From positions 372,001 to 436,000 of the forward strand of contig NZ_PVTV01000011.1 in assembly GCF_003003055.1 (NCBI RefSeq): DNA of 64,000 bases, read 5' to 3'. Made by a program: the position numbers and the translations under genes. How positions within the stretch are numbered: position 1 is the stretch's first letter; every line of letters starts with the position of its first letter. Origin of the DNA: Jezberella montanilacus (GTDB lineage Bacteria > Pseudomonadota > Gammaproteobacteria > Burkholderiales > Burkholderiaceae_B). The notes under the pieces are model-generated. The model did no database searches, was not told the DNA's origin, and saw nothing but the letters and a program-made list of their open reading frames with translations. This document shows, piece after piece, positions 55,398-64,000 of the stretch.

Positions 55398-56405
55398 TCA
55401 CCGGCGCTTTAAAGATTTCGCATCCGGATACAGGGATCGTACATATTGCGCCACACCTGCTTGCACATCTAACATCGGTTCGACAAAACCGGCTTCCCGC
55501 AGCGCTGACGTATCCGCCTGTGTATAGCTTTGATAACGTCCCTTGAGATCCTCGGGGAAATCCATGTACTGGATCAAGCCCTGCTCAATCATCTGGCTCA
55601 AAATCAAGGGCTCTTTACCTTCGATCTCGCGCATCGTGTTGATGACAGAAAAAGCCACATCGTTAAACGGCTGCGCCCGACCGGTGCCGCAATTGAAAAT
55701 CCCTGAGACTTCGTGGTTGTCAAAGAAATACATATTGACGGCAACCACATCATCCACATGGATAAAATCACGCATTTGGCCACCGTTGGCATAAGTATCC
55801 CAACCACCGAACAAGCGAACTGAACCTTCAGCCAGATATTGCTTCATGTTGTGTAGCGCAACAGAGGCCATACGACCTTTATGTTGCTCGTTCGGGCCAT
55901 AAACATTGAAATAACGCAGGCCAACAACTTGCGAGGTGAGATCGTCAAACCGTTTGCGCAGTACTTCATCGAACAGCAGCTTCGAGTAACCGTAAATATT
56001 CAAGGGATGTTCGTAGGCCGCATCCTCAATGTATTCAGGACCAGCACCGTATACCGCAGCGGAGGAAGCATAAATCAACTGAGTGCCATGCGTTTGGCAG
56101 TACTCAAACAACTCGAGCGTGTAGCGATAGTTGTTATCCATCATGAACTGCCCGTCACGCTCGGTCGTATCCGAGCAGGCTCCCTGGTGAAAGATCGCCT
56201 GCACCTTATTTAAACCGCCGGTCGCGACCATCCGCCTGAAACCAGACTTATCCATGTAATCAGCAATGGTGTATTTGGCAAGATTGACAAACTTGTCACC
56301 ATCCTTGAGATCGTCCACTGCGAGAATATCCGTGATGCCGCGCGCATTCAGTGCCGCGACAATATTCGAGCCGATAAAACCTGCCGCACCAGTGACTACA
56401 AACAT
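55398..56405 (-). CDS. hldD: ADP-L-glycero-D-manno-heptose 6-epimerase
   Basis: 335 residues. NAD site [21 protein letters not shown]; the SDR Tyr/Lys in [34 protein letters not shown]; and [31 protein letters not shown], all RfaD/HldD features. It makes L,D-heptose for the LPS inner core. It overlaps the rfaE1 stop by 10 nt. Confidence 0.98.
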   Translation of the reverse strand: MFVVTGAAGFIGSNIVAALNARGITDILAVDDLKDGDKFVNLAKYTIADYMDKSGFRRMVATGGLNKVQAIFHQGACSDTTERDGQFMMDNNYRYTLELFEYCQTHGTQLIYASSAAVYGAGPEYIEDAAYEHPLNIYGYSKLLFDEVLRKRFDDLTSQVVGLRYFNVYGPNEQHKGRMASVALHNMKQYLAEGSVRLFGGWDTYANGGQMRDFIHVDDVVAVNMYFFDNHEVSGIFNCGTGRAQPFNDVAFSVINTMREIEGKEPLILSQMIEQGLIQYMDFPEDLKGRYQSYTQADTSALREAGFVEPMLDVQAGVAQYVRSLYPDAKSLKRR

Positions 56406-57331
56406 AACAACTCCTCCGCTGTGACGATTGACGTCCCTAATTTACCCACCACGATACCACCAGCCCTATTTGCCCAACGCATCGCTTCTGACCACTCTAC
56501 CCCCGCCGCTCGCATCACCGCTAAGGTTGCCAAGACAGTATCGCCAGCACCTGACACATCAAATACCTCATGAGCCTGGGCATCGACGTGATCGCTTCCC
56601 TGGTCATTAAACAAGGTCATCCCCTGTTCAGAGCGGGTTACCAAAAGTGCTTCTAGTTGCAAATGCGCTCTGAGCTTTTGGGCACGATCAGTCAAATCTG
56701 CTTCAGAGGACCAGAGGCCTACTGCTTGTTGCATTTCACTTCGGTTGGGCGTGACGAGCGTGGCACCGCGATACCGATTGTAGTCACTACCCTTGGGGTC
56801 CACCAAAATTGGGAGCCCTTTTGCACGGGCAATTTCAATCAAGGCGTCTACCTCGGTCAAGACACCCTTAGCGTAATCCGACAGAACCACGACGTCATGC
56901 GAAGCAAGCAAGGGTTCAAAACGGGCTCTTAGCGCATCTAGGGCAGTGGCACTTGGTTTCTCTTCGAAGTCAACCCTTAGCATTTGCTGCTGTTGCCCCA
57001 AGACCCGCATCTTCATGGTCGTGTGAATACTGGGGTCAAGTACCAATTGCCCTTGGACGCCATCGGCTTCGAGCAACTTACTGAGCTGCTCGCCTGCTTC
57101 GTCTTTACCTACGATACCCAAGAGGGTCGCCTGCGCACCTAAGGAGGCAATATTGCGTGCCACATTTGAAGCGCCACCGAGCCTATCTTCACGCTTAACA
57201 ACATGCACGACAGGGACAGGGGCTTCCGGTGAAATCCGCTCGACCTTGCCAAACCAATAGCGATCGAGCATCACGTCGCCGACCACGAGAATGCGCGTAG
57301 CTGCCACGGCAGCTGCGGGAAATGCGCTCAC
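56396..57331 (-). CDS. rfaE1: D-glycero-beta-D-manno-heptose-7-phosphate kinase (stand-alone HldE1)
   Basis: 311 residues from the GTG at 57331, which overlaps the lapB stop as GTGA; the longer frame to 57370 would overlap lapB by 43 nt. PfkB/ribokinase motifs: [29 protein letters not shown] and the C-terminal [15 protein letters not shown] with the catalytic Asp. It has no nucleotidyltransferase domain, so a separate rfaE2 is needed elsewhere. Confidence 0.95.
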   Translation of the reverse strand: MSAFPAAAVAATRILVVGDVMLDRYWFGKVERISPEAPVPVVHVVKREDRLGGASNVARNIASLGAQATLLGIVGKDEAGEQLSKLLEADGVQGQLVLDPSIHTTMKMRVLGQQQQMLRVDFEEKPSATALDALRARFEPLLASHDVVVLSDYAKGVLTEVDALIEIARAKGLPILVDPKGSDYNRYRGATLVTPNRSEMQQAVGLWSSEADLTDRAQKLRAHLQLEALLVTRSEQGMTLFNDQGSDHVDAQAHEVFDVSGAGDTVLATLAVMRAAGVEWSEAMRWANRAGGIVVGKLGTSIVTAEELLCL

Positions 57332-58602
57332 TGTACTTCCTCCAAACGAAGGGGACGATAGGTCTCCCACGAGTTACATCCGGGACATTGCCAATAATAT
57401 TGACGCGCCTGAAAACCACACATATTGCATGCGTAGCGATCCAGTCTTTGAGTATGACGCTTGATGAGTTTACGCAATAGTGCAAAGTCTGGCCCAGGTA
57501 GCTTCTGGAAGCCCCCTGCCTCGCGGTCAGCGGCAGAACTAGCCGCCGTGCTATCGGCAGCTTGGATCAATTCGATCTCAAGCATTCGATCCAAACCCAA
57601 CAAAGACGGATTAGACTCGAGGGCGTCGCGTGCGAACTCCCAGGCAGCCTCAGCCCCATCTTGAGCCCTGAGCCCACCAAAAACGACGTTAAATAAATCA
57701 AGCGATGGGTAGATCTGATAGTGCTGGCGCAGAATCTCAAGACCTTGGGACGATTGCCCTAGGCTAACAAAACTTGCTTGAAGAGATTTTGCGATCAAAC
57801 CGGCGAATTCAGGGGCTTGCTTCAGAACAGATAATAAAGCCTCGTGCTCGACTTTCTGATCATTGCGCGCCGCGGCGATGTCAGCTTTGAGCATCGCAAT
57901 ACGTACCTTGGGCGCCGCGATACCTGCGCTATAAGGGCTGGCGGGTCGACTGATTTGATCGGCTGAATCCGAGGCTTGTTGTGCGGCATTTAGCGCCAAC
58001 TGCGCTTCATCTGGATTAGCAGGTGTCTGTTGCAGCGCAGCCTGCGCAATTTCACAGTGATAGTGGACTAATTGTGGAATTGGCTCATCGACGATTTTGC
58101 GTAATTTCTTCGCAGCATCGATGGCTCGCGGCCAATCATGCTCGGATTCATAGATACGAATCAATGCACGTAATGCAGGCAGCGAATACGTAGAGCCATC
58201 AAGCCCCAAAAAACCTTCTTCCGCCCGATCGAGCATGCCAGCTTTCAGATAGTCTTGAGCCAGTTCATGCTTGGCATGTTCCCGCTGGCTATCGGGCAAA
58301 TCAGCACGGGCCAAGAGGCTTTGATGAACTCGGATGGCTCTTTCCATTTCACCACGGCGACGAAACAAGCTGCCTAGGGCGAAGTGAAGCTCGGTCGTCT
58401 CGGGGTCGAGCTTAGCGACTTCAATAAAGGCGTCGATGGCTTGATCTGGCTCTTCGTTTAGAAGAAAGTTCAAACCTTTGAAATATGAATCCGGCAGATT
58501 GCGGGTTTCTGACAAAATTTGACTGATATCAAGACGAGCAGCCATCCAACCCAGGCCAAAAAGCAAGGGGATGAAAATCAACCACCAGGATTCAAAATCC
58601 AC
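57328..58602 (-). CDS. lapB: lipopolysaccharide assembly protein B (TPR)
   Basis: 424 residues. One N-terminal membrane helix (SWWLIFIPLLFGLGWMAARLDI), then about seven TPR repeats (for example GLNFLLNEEPDQAIDAFIEVAKLDPETTELHFALGSLFRRRGEMERAIRVHQSLLAR), and a C-terminal rubredoxin-type metal knuckle C-x2-C ... C-x2-C in NMCGFQARQYYWQCPGCNSWETYRP. It recruits FtsH to LpxC and tunes LPS synthesis at the inner membrane. It lies 25 nt after lapA. Confidence 0.96.
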   Translation of the reverse strand: MDFESWWLIFIPLLFGLGWMAARLDISQILSETRNLPDSYFKGLNFLLNEEPDQAIDAFIEVAKLDPETTELHFALGSLFRRRGEMERAIRVHQSLLARADLPDSQREHAKHELAQDYLKAGMLDRAEEGFLGLDGSTYSLPALRALIRIYESEHDWPRAIDAAKKLRKIVDEPIPQLVHYHCEIAQAALQQTPANPDEAQLALNAAQQASDSADQISRPASPYSAGIAAPKVRIAMLKADIAAARNDQKVEHEALLSVLKQAPEFAGLIAKSLQASFVSLGQSSQGLEILRQHYQIYPSLDLFNVVFGGLRAQDGAEAAWEFARDALESNPSLLGLDRMLEIELIQAADSTAASSAADREAGGFQKLPGPDFALLRKLIKRHTQRLDRYACNMCGFQARQYYWQCPGCNSWETYRPLRLEEVQ

Positions 58603-58627
58603 GTATCAGGTCCAGATTAGTAATAGA

Positions 58628-58945
58628 TCAAAATGGCGATAGCGGCAGCAGAACATCCGGTGACACGCTGTCGTTAGTCGACGGATTGACTGCTTTTTGA
58701 ATTCGTTCGATATCTTTACGCAATCTCATGATTTCGCGGCGACGTCTCAAGGAGCCCGGCACGGTCAACAGCAAACCAAACAAGGTACCCACCACGAAAG
58801 CGGCAAGCATCACGACAATGAGATGGACATGGTCAAATTGCAAATCGCCATAAATTTTAACCGTCACCTCATCGGTGTTGTTTAAGGCGAACAACAGCAC
58901 TGCAGAAAAAACCACAAACCGTAAAGCCCACACTAGATATCGCAT
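58628..58945 (-). CDS. lapA: lipopolysaccharide assembly protein A domain protein
   Basis: 105 residues from the ATG at 58945 (GGAGAA 5 nt upstream); the open frame to 59083 runs through the ihfB terminator. Two membrane helices (LVWALRFVVFSAVLLFALNN and HLIVVMLAAFVVGTLFGLLLTV) flank VKIYGDLQFDHV, the DUF1049 pattern. A basic coiled-coil segment (LRRRREIMRLRKDIERIQ) follows. It works with LapB. Confidence 0.92.
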   Translation of the reverse strand: MRYLVWALRFVVFSAVLLFALNNTDEVTVKIYGDLQFDHVHLIVVMLAAFVVGTLFGLLLTVPGSLRRRREIMRLRKDIERIQKAVNPSTNDSVSPDVLLPLSPF

Positions 58946-59023
58946 GGTTCTTCTCCGAATCGCAAAAATAGATTGTAAGTCACCCCACGTCAACTCATTG
59001 CATTTTGCCCCTATTTTCCTGGC

Positions 59024-59051
59024 AAAAAAAACCGCCCCAAGAGGACGGTTT
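59024..59051 (-). terminator. rho-independent terminator after ihfB
   Basis: On the minus strand AACCGTCC-TCTTG-GGGCGGTT (one G-U) is followed by eight T. It separates rpsA-ihfB from lapA, so lapA-lapB-rfaE1-hldD need their own promoter in 58946-59023 or depend on read-through. Confidence 0.85.
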
Positions 59052-59085
59052 ATCTTAACAAGCAAAACAGGACAGCAAATCAACG

Positions 59086-59469
59086 CTAGGCAGACGCTCG
59101 CTTTGACGATACAAACCGCTCTGTATCGATTGAACTGGTGCTGTCTAAATCCACATCGAACGCAGCATCGTCAGCTGAGTCGTCGTCTGCCGTTGCATCT
59201 ACCCTCTCGCGCAACTCTTTTCCGGCTTTAAAGTGAGGCACCTGTTTACCAGGGACCATCACCTGCTCACCGGACTTCGGATTGCGACCGACACGAGGTG
59301 CCCGCTCGGATAACGAGAAACTGCCGAAACCTCGTATCTCAATGCGCTGGCCTTCGGCTAATGCCTGAACCATCGCATCAAGTACGGTTTTCACAGCTAA
59401 ATCGGTATCTCGAACGGCCAACTGTGGGTAGCGGGCCGCCAAGATGGCGATCAATTCAGACTTGGTCAC
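59086..59469 (-). CDS. ihfB: integration host factor beta subunit, with acidic tail
   Basis: 127 residues, GTG start. Residues 1-90 are normal IHF-beta: [41 protein letters not shown] (arm with the DNA-intercalating Pro) and [13 protein letters not shown]. coli IHF-beta ends near here at 94. The remaining 37 residues are extra and acidic: [19 protein letters not shown], followed by a short Ser/Lys/Arg tail. IHF bends DNA. The gene starts 5 nt after rpsA, the usual arrangement. Confidence 0.95.
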   Translation of the reverse strand: MTKSELIAILAARYPQLAVRDTDLAVKTVLDAMVQALAEGQRIEIRGFGSFSLSERAPRVGRNPKSGEQVMVPGKQVPHFKAGKELRERVDATADDDSADDAAFDVDLDSTSSIDTERFVSSKRASA

Positions 59470-59474
59470 CGGTG

Positions 59475-61187
59475 TTATTCGGTATCACGAGCCTGATCGA
59501 GCTTGGCCTTGAGCAGTGCGCCCAAGTTCGTGGTGCCCGACGATGCACTAGCTTCTGTCATGCGTTGCATGGTTTCGGCAGTATCCTGGCTATCACGTGC
59601 CTTGATCGACAACTGGATCGCGCGAGTTTTGCGATCGACGTTGATAATCATGGTTTCGACGTTGTCGCCAACTTTCATCACTGTGGTTGCATCTTCAACA
59701 CGACCAGAAGCCATCTCTGAGGCACGCAAGTAACCTTCAACTTCGTGTGAAAGGGTAATCGTTGCGCCCTTGGGCTCAACTGCCTTAACCACGCCAGGCA
59801 CAACAGCACCTTTGTCGTTGGTTGCCACGAAGTTGTTGAAGGGATCACCTTCAAGTTGCTTCACGCCAAGCGAAATACGCTCTTTGTCAGTGTCGATACC
59901 CAAAACCACTGCGTCGAGTTCGTCGCCTTTCTTGAGGTTGCGAACGGCTTCTTCACCCGTTTCAGTCCACGAGAGATCTGACAAATGCACCAAACCATCG
60001 ATGCCGCCTGGCAAACCAACGAACACGCCAAAGTCAGTAATTGACTTGATCGCGCCGCGAACTTTATCGCCGCGCTTAGAGTTCGCTGCGAATTCTTCCC
60101 AAGGATTCTGACGGCATTGTTTCATGCCCAACGAAATGCGACGACGATCTTCGTCGATTTCGAGAACCATGACTTCAACTTCGTCACCCAAGGTAACCAC
60201 TTTACGTGGGTCAACGTTTTTGTTGGTCCAATCCATTTCTGAGACGTGAACCAGACCTTCGATGCCAGCTTCAACTTCAACAAATGAACCGTAGTCGGTG
60301 AGGTTCGTGACCTTACCGAACAAACGAGTGCCTTGCGGATAGCGACGAGCCAGACCAACCCAGGGATCTTCGCCCAATTGTTTGACGCCCAGCGAGACAC
60401 GGCTCTTTTCTTGGTCAAACTTCAGTACTTTAGCTTCGACTTCTTGACCCACTGTCAGGACTTCCGATGGGTGACGTACACGACGCCATGCCATGTCGGT
60501 AATATGCAACAGGCCATCGATACCACCCAGATCCACGAATGCGCCGTAGTCGGTGATGTTCTTGACCACGCCTTTGACGATGGAACCTTCTTGCAGGTTT
60601 TCGAGCAGCTTCTGACGCTCTTCGCCCATGCTGGCTTCAAGCACCGCACGACGCGAGACAACGACGTTGTTACGCTTACGATCAAGCTTGATCACTTTGA
60701 ATTCCATGGTCTTGCCTTCGAAAGGCGTCGTATCTTTCACAGGACGCAAATCGACCAAGGACCCAGGCAAGAAAGCACGGATACCAGCTGTCATGACAGT
60801 CAGACCGCCTTTGACCTTGCCGGTGATCGTGCCGGTCACCAATTCGTTTTTCTCGAGCGATTGCTCGAGTGAGAGCCAAGCCGACAAACGCTTGGCGCGA
60901 TCACGCGACAGCACGGTATCACCGTAGCCGTTTTCGAGCGAGTCAATGGCAACAGAGATAAAGTCACCTGGATTAACTTCGAGCTCGCCTTGATCGTTGA
61001 GGAATTCTTCAAGAGGAATCAGTGCTTCTGATTTCAGGCCAGCATTGACGACGACAAAGTTATGGTCAATACGGATCACTTCTGCCGAGATCACTTCGCC
61101 GGACTTTAAATCCTGCTTTTCGATACTTTCGGCAAACATCGCGGCAAAACTTTCGCCGGATTCAATAGAGGTTTGTTGAGTTGACAT
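59475..61187 (-). CDS. rpsA: 30S ribosomal protein S1
   Basis: 570 residues, six S1 (OB-fold) domains: two ribosome-binding at the N-terminus (about 25-90 and 108-172), then four RNA-binding repeats ([67 protein letters not shown] and [21 protein letters not shown]). It brings mRNA to the 30S subunit. No Shine-Dalgarno is visible upstream. Confidence 0.98.
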   Translation of the reverse strand: MSTQQTSIESGESFAAMFAESIEKQDLKSGEVISAEVIRIDHNFVVVNAGLKSEALIPLEEFLNDQGELEVNPGDFISVAIDSLENGYGDTVLSRDRAKRLSAWLSLEQSLEKNELVTGTITGKVKGGLTVMTAGIRAFLPGSLVDLRPVKDTTPFEGKTMEFKVIKLDRKRNNVVVSRRAVLEASMGEERQKLLENLQEGSIVKGVVKNITDYGAFVDLGGIDGLLHITDMAWRRVRHPSEVLTVGQEVEAKVLKFDQEKSRVSLGVKQLGEDPWVGLARRYPQGTRLFGKVTNLTDYGSFVEVEAGIEGLVHVSEMDWTNKNVDPRKVVTLGDEVEVMVLEIDEDRRRISLGMKQCRQNPWEEFAANSKRGDKVRGAIKSITDFGVFVGLPGGIDGLVHLSDLSWTETGEEAVRNLKKGDELDAVVLGIDTDKERISLGVKQLEGDPFNNFVATNDKGAVVPGVVKAVEPKGATITLSHEVEGYLRASEMASGRVEDATTVMKVGDNVETMIINVDRKTRAIQLSIKARDSQDTAETMQRMTEASASSGTTNLGALLKAKLDQARDTE

Positions 61188-61188
61188 G

Positions 61189-61219
61189 TTTGGGGAAATC
61201 CAAATGACCCAGTGGGGTC
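61189..61219 (-). promoter_or_regulatory. two leader hairpins at the rpsA start, no Shine-Dalgarno
   Basis: The minus-strand leader has GACCC-CACT-GGGTC (61206-61219) and TTTGG-ATTTCC-CCAAA (61189-61204), the second lying one base from the ATG. There is no AGGAGG-like sequence. In E. coli the rpsA start region is likewise a series of hairpins without a canonical site and is the target of S1 autoregulation; the similarity here is inferred. Confidence 0.5.
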
Positions 61220-61276
61220 GGGTAGCACACCAATTTGCGACGGCTGTCGAAACCGATGAGGTTAGAGTTAAAAAAC

Positions 61277-61942
61277 CTAAGTCCGATATAGACTCAGGAT
61301 GGTTTGCACCGTCTGATCGATAGTCAATTTCGACGAATCAATCGTATGGGCGCCTTGTGCAGCGACTAGCGGAGCAACCGAGCGATCAATATCGCGCCGA
61401 TCACGTTCTCGCATATCTGCAAGCAAGTCCTCTAGATTAGCAGAAATACCCTTATCGATCAACTGCTTATAGCGACGTTCGGCACGTGCGAGTACATCAG
61501 CCACCAAGAATATCTTTAAATCAGCATCGGGAAACACGATCGTCCCCATATCCCGACCGTCAGCGACCAAGCCCGGCAGTCGTCTGAATGCCCGTTGCCG
61601 GGCCAACAGTGCGGCACGCAGCGCCGGATTAGGCGCCAACCTGGATGCGAGATTGCCCACGTGCTCCTGCCGGATAAGGGAACTGACCTCCTGGCCTTCA
61701 AGCGTGACGCCATTGACGTGAAAGGACACATCGAGATGCTCGGCAATCTGAGCGACCGCCAAGGCATCGTCTGGTGGGACCTGATGATTGAGCACAGCCA
61801 GCGCGGTCAGGCGGTAAATCGCGCCACTATCCAGCGTAGACCAACCAAGCGCTTGTGCAATCAGGCTTGCCACCGTACCTTTACCTGAGGCCGTCGGCCC
61901 ATCAATCGTGATAACCGGTGCAATCTGAGCAACGTCATTCAT
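61277..61942 (-). CDS. cmk: cytidylate kinase
   Basis: 221 residues. P-loop [61 protein letters not shown]-type LID region ([16 protein letters not shown]). It phosphorylates CMP and dCMP. It overlaps aroA by 4 nt and lies 89 bp before rpsA. Confidence 0.98.
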   Translation of the reverse strand: MNDVAQIAPVITIDGPTASGKGTVASLIAQALGWSTLDSGAIYRLTALAVLNHQVPPDDALAVAQIAEHLDVSFHVNGVTLEGQEVSSLIRQEHVGNLASRLAPNPALRAALLARQRAFRRLPGLVADGRDMGTIVFPDADLKIFLVADVLARAERRYKQLIDKGISANLEDLLADMRERDRRDIDRSVAPLVAAQGAHTIDSSKLTIDQTVQTILSLYRT

Positions 61943-63273
61943 CGAACTAATCCCCGATAGACCTCAAAATACGTCGGGAAAGTCTTGCTGACACAAGCGG
62001 GATCCAAGATAGTCACTTTGGCAGGCCCAAAGGCAGCAAGCGACAAGCACATCGCCATCCTATGATCATCGTAGGTGTGAATCGTTGCGTCTTTCCAGCA
62101 ACCCGTCGAGATTGGTTCAACCTTCAACCAATCTGGCCCGCTATCAACCTTTGCACCGAGTTTGGTCAACTCTGTTTGCATCGCATAGATGCGGTCGGTT
62201 TCTTTAACTCGCCAGCTGCCGATGTTGTTTAAGGTGCAAGGGCCATCGGCGAACAAGGCGAGCGTTGCGGCCGTCATTGCAGCATCTGGGATTAAATTGA
62301 AATCTGCATCAAATGCTTTCAGTTTGGCGCCCGTCGCGACACGCACGCCACGCACTTCGATAGAAGAGACGCTACGGGTAACTTGGGCGCCCATCATTTC
62401 AAGCGTATCGGCGAAGGCGATGTCGCCTTGTATGCTGCCGAGCCCCACCCCGTTTACCTGTAACGGGCCACCGCCTATCGCGCCCAGCGCCAAAAAATAA
62501 GAGGCCGAGGACGCATCACCTTCGACCAGCAACTGACCAGGCGAGCGGTACTGCATACCCGGTTGAACAGCAAATCGCTGTGTGCCAAGCCGCTCAACTT
62601 GCACACCGAAACGGGCCATCAAATTCAAGGTTAGTTCGATATAAGGTCTTGAAATCAGGTCGCCCACAACCTCAATGGTCAAGCCGCGACCGGTGCGAGC
62701 AACAGCTAAAGGGGCCGCCATTAAAACGGCTGTCAGAAACTGACTGGATACGGAACCTTGCACCCGAACCACATCCGACAGCATGCCGGCCGGACTGATT
62801 GCCAAGGGAGGAAAACCGGCTTGACCTAAATAGGCGATGCGAGTGCCCCACTCGTTCAATCCATCGACCAGGTCACCGATTGGTCGCTCATGCATGCGCG
62901 GGACACCCGACAACTCATAGTCGCCCCCCATCATCGCGAGTGCCGCAGTGATTGGTCGAAAGGCAGTACCCGCATTACCGAGAAACAGCTTTGCTGCTTT
63001 AACTGGAAATCTGCTCACACCCGACACAATCACCGATTGATCTGATAGTTGTTCAATGTGCACACCCAGTTGTCTAAGTGCGGTAAGCATGACATCAGTA
63101 TCGTCGGACTTCAATAAGCCATCAATCTTTGTGTCGCCTAGCGCCAGGGCCGACAGCAACAGCACGCGATTGGAAATACTTTTCGACCCAGGCAGGGTCA
63201 TTTGACCGTGCGCTTCGGAGGCGTGGCTTAATTCAAGCGAGGCAGGAGAATCTGGTGTCTGGCCCGGACTCAT
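61939..63273 (-). CDS. aroA: 3-phosphoshikimate 1-carboxyvinyltransferase (EPSP synthase)
   Basis: 444 residues. [42 protein letters not shown], and [22 protein letters not shown] with the catalytic residues. The glyphosate-binding loop is GNAGTAFRP, the class I (sensitive) form. It transfers the enolpyruvyl group of PEP to shikimate 3-phosphate. ATGA overlaps both neighbours. Confidence 0.98.
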   Translation of the reverse strand: MSPGQTPDSPASLELSHASEAHGQMTLPGSKSISNRVLLLSALALGDTKIDGLLKSDDTDVMLTALRQLGVHIEQLSDQSVIVSGVSRFPVKAAKLFLGNAGTAFRPITAALAMMGGDYELSGVPRMHERPIGDLVDGLNEWGTRIAYLGQAGFPPLAISPAGMLSDVVRVQGSVSSQFLTAVLMAAPLAVARTGRGLTIEVVGDLISRPYIELTLNLMARFGVQVERLGTQRFAVQPGMQYRSPGQLLVEGDASSASYFLALGAIGGGPLQVNGVGLGSIQGDIAFADTLEMMGAQVTRSVSSIEVRGVRVATGAKLKAFDADFNLIPDAAMTAATLALFADGPCTLNNIGSWRVKETDRIYAMQTELTKLGAKVDSGPDWLKVEPISTGCWKDATIHTYDDHRMAMCLSLAAFGPAKVTILDPACVSKTFPTYFEVYRGLVR

Positions 63274-64000
63274 TGACCAAACCCCTTCCAGCTGCGACGC
63301 GCGGCTGAGGATTCTTCGAGCAGGTTTTCGATAAAGCTTGAGTCTTTATCTATCAAAGCGGCCTCCGCCCTATCCATCATGAGCCGAAAGGCTGCGATAT
63401 CTTGCAGTAACGCGTCACGATTAGCGAGGAAGATATCCCGCCACATCTCAGGCGACCCTTGAGCAATGCGACTGAAGTCCTTAAAGCCTGATCCAGCCAG
63501 TGCCAGTCGTAAGTCAGGGTTATCGCTCTGCATAATATGAGCCATGTAGAGCGCTGCAATCCAGTGTGGCAGATGGCTAACCGATGCAAGCGCCTCGTCG
63601 TGTGCGAGCGGATCAAGCGTTACCACTTGAGCCCCGCAGGCTTGCCAGAGCGCGACGACAACATCGACGTCAGCGCTTTTGTTTGAAGGCAACGGCGTCA
63701 GCATGACACGTTGATTCACATACAAATTGGCGCGCGCGGCAGCGGGCCCTGTCTCGTGAGAACCTGCCATGGGATGGCCTGGCACAAATTGACTGGCGCG
63801 CGACTTCAGCACTTGATTAACGGTTTCAATCACGTCTTGTTTAGTACTGCCGCCGTCGGTCAGGATTGCATCAGGCTTTAAATGCGGTAGCAAGCGAGTC
63901 AGCACATCAGCCATTGCACCGACAGGTGTGCCAAGAAAAATGACGTCCGCCTGAGCTGCAAGGGTCTCATAAGAAACAATCTCGTCAATCAAGCCCAAGT
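63270..64000 (-). CDS. tyrA: prephenate dehydrogenase, N-terminus beyond the window
   Basis: At least 243 codons; the frame stays open to the right edge, so the first 40-50 residues with the GxGxxG NAD loop are missing and the TTG at 63998 is not taken as the start. [52 protein letters not shown] and [24 protein letters not shown] are typical of TyrA/arogenate dehydrogenases. It converts prephenate to 4-hydroxyphenylpyruvate. It overlaps aroA by 4 nt. Confidence 0.95.
   Translation of the reverse strand, partial: LGLIDEIVSYETLAAQADVIFLGTPVGAMADVLTRLLPHLKPDAILTDGGSTKQDVIETVNQVLKSRASQFVPGHPMAGSHETGPAAARANLYVNQRVMLTPLPSNKSADVDVVVALWQACGAQVVTLDPLAHDEALASVSHLPHWIAALYMAHIMQSDNPDLRLALAGSGFKDFSRIAQGSPEMWRDIFLANRDALLQDIAAFRLMMDRAEAALIDKDSSFIENLLEESSAARRSWKGFGQ

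Noticed and set aside
60333-60872. Plus-strand 179-codon ORF
   Set aside because: Antisense to rpsA, a gene certain from its S1 repeats.
1-64000. CRISPR arrays, insertion sequences, prophage or integrated elements
   Set aside because: No repeat-spacer pattern, transposase, integrase or flanking direct repeats were seen on reading both strands; no tRNA gene for attachment was found.

Overview
The window looks like the chromosome of a free-living betaproteobacterium of the order Burkholderiales, most like the Alcaligenaceae/Bordetella group. This rests on gene order, not on a database search: tyrA-aroA-cmk-rpsA-ihfB-lapA-lapB-rfaE1-hldD-comEA-cysM, pdxJ-acpS-nagZ-uvrC-pgsA, and orn / M48 protease / rsgA / nudix / rplS. 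A Bug-type binding protein and many acyl-CoA/CoA-transferase catabolic genes fit the same group. Base composition is moderate. Coding is dense and mostly on the minus strand. No rRNA, tRNA, insertion sequence, prophage or CRISPR array was seen.

Layout. 1-10.2 kb: an amino-acid permease cut by the window edge, an orphan Bug receptor, pyruvate kinase, an M20 carbamoylase-type amidohydrolase, GTP-dependent PEP carboxykinase, a TauD/TfdA dioxygenase and a two-subunit molybdenum hydroxylase (IorAB type). 10.4-17.9 kb: a Lys/Thr-rich exported mini-protein, then a divergent catabolic locus. Its minus arm carries two acyl-CoA dehydrogenases, a TauD-family oxygenase, a lipoprotein and a methyltransferase. 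Its plus arm carries a CaiB/BaiF CoA-transferase and a MaoC hydratase and ends in queF. 18-28.5 kb: pgsA, uvrC, nagZ, acpS and pdxJ, fed by a complete RND efflux operon (adaptor, pump, outer-membrane channel) whose last gene overlaps pdxJ. 28.6-34.1 kb: an orphan ABC-type binding protein, a spermidine-synthase-like protein, ribosomal protein L31 type B, an ArnT-like membrane glycosyltransferase and a MATE exporter. 34.1-38.1 kb: orn, a Ste24-like protease, rsgA, a CoA-pyrophosphatase-type nudix gene and rplS. 38.6-43.8 kb: 1-Cys peroxiredoxin, a large acyl-CoA dehydrogenase with its electron-transfer flavoprotein genes, and a class II deacetylase. 43.9-52.4 kb: an eight-gene operon combining a branched-chain-type ABC transporter (LivGFJHM) with acyl-CoA dehydrogenase, an MDR oxidoreductase and an acyl-CoA synthetase. 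52.6-64 kb: mltB, then the conserved envelope/translation/aromatic block.

The most striking observation lies in the 541-bp gap between rplS and the peroxiredoxin gene. Two near-consensus LexA (SOS) boxes sit end to end, sharing two bases, just upstream of a well-placed Shine-Dalgarno and a 70-codon ORF whose C-terminus looks like a membrane segment. This is a candidate DNA-damage-induced small membrane protein, of the kind that in other bacteria blocks division or depolarises the membrane (SidA, YneA and TisB are functional analogies only). The gap lies where trmD-rimM-rpsP would normally adjoin rplS, so the locus also appears rearranged.

Other points of note: a strong intrinsic terminator lies only a few bases before the comEA ribosome-binding site; a 14-bp RNA hairpin abuts cysM; the rpsA leader has no Shine-Dalgarno and carries two small hairpins; and IHF-beta has an acidic C-terminal tail of about 37 residues. 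All functional calls rest on motif reading and gene context, without alignment.
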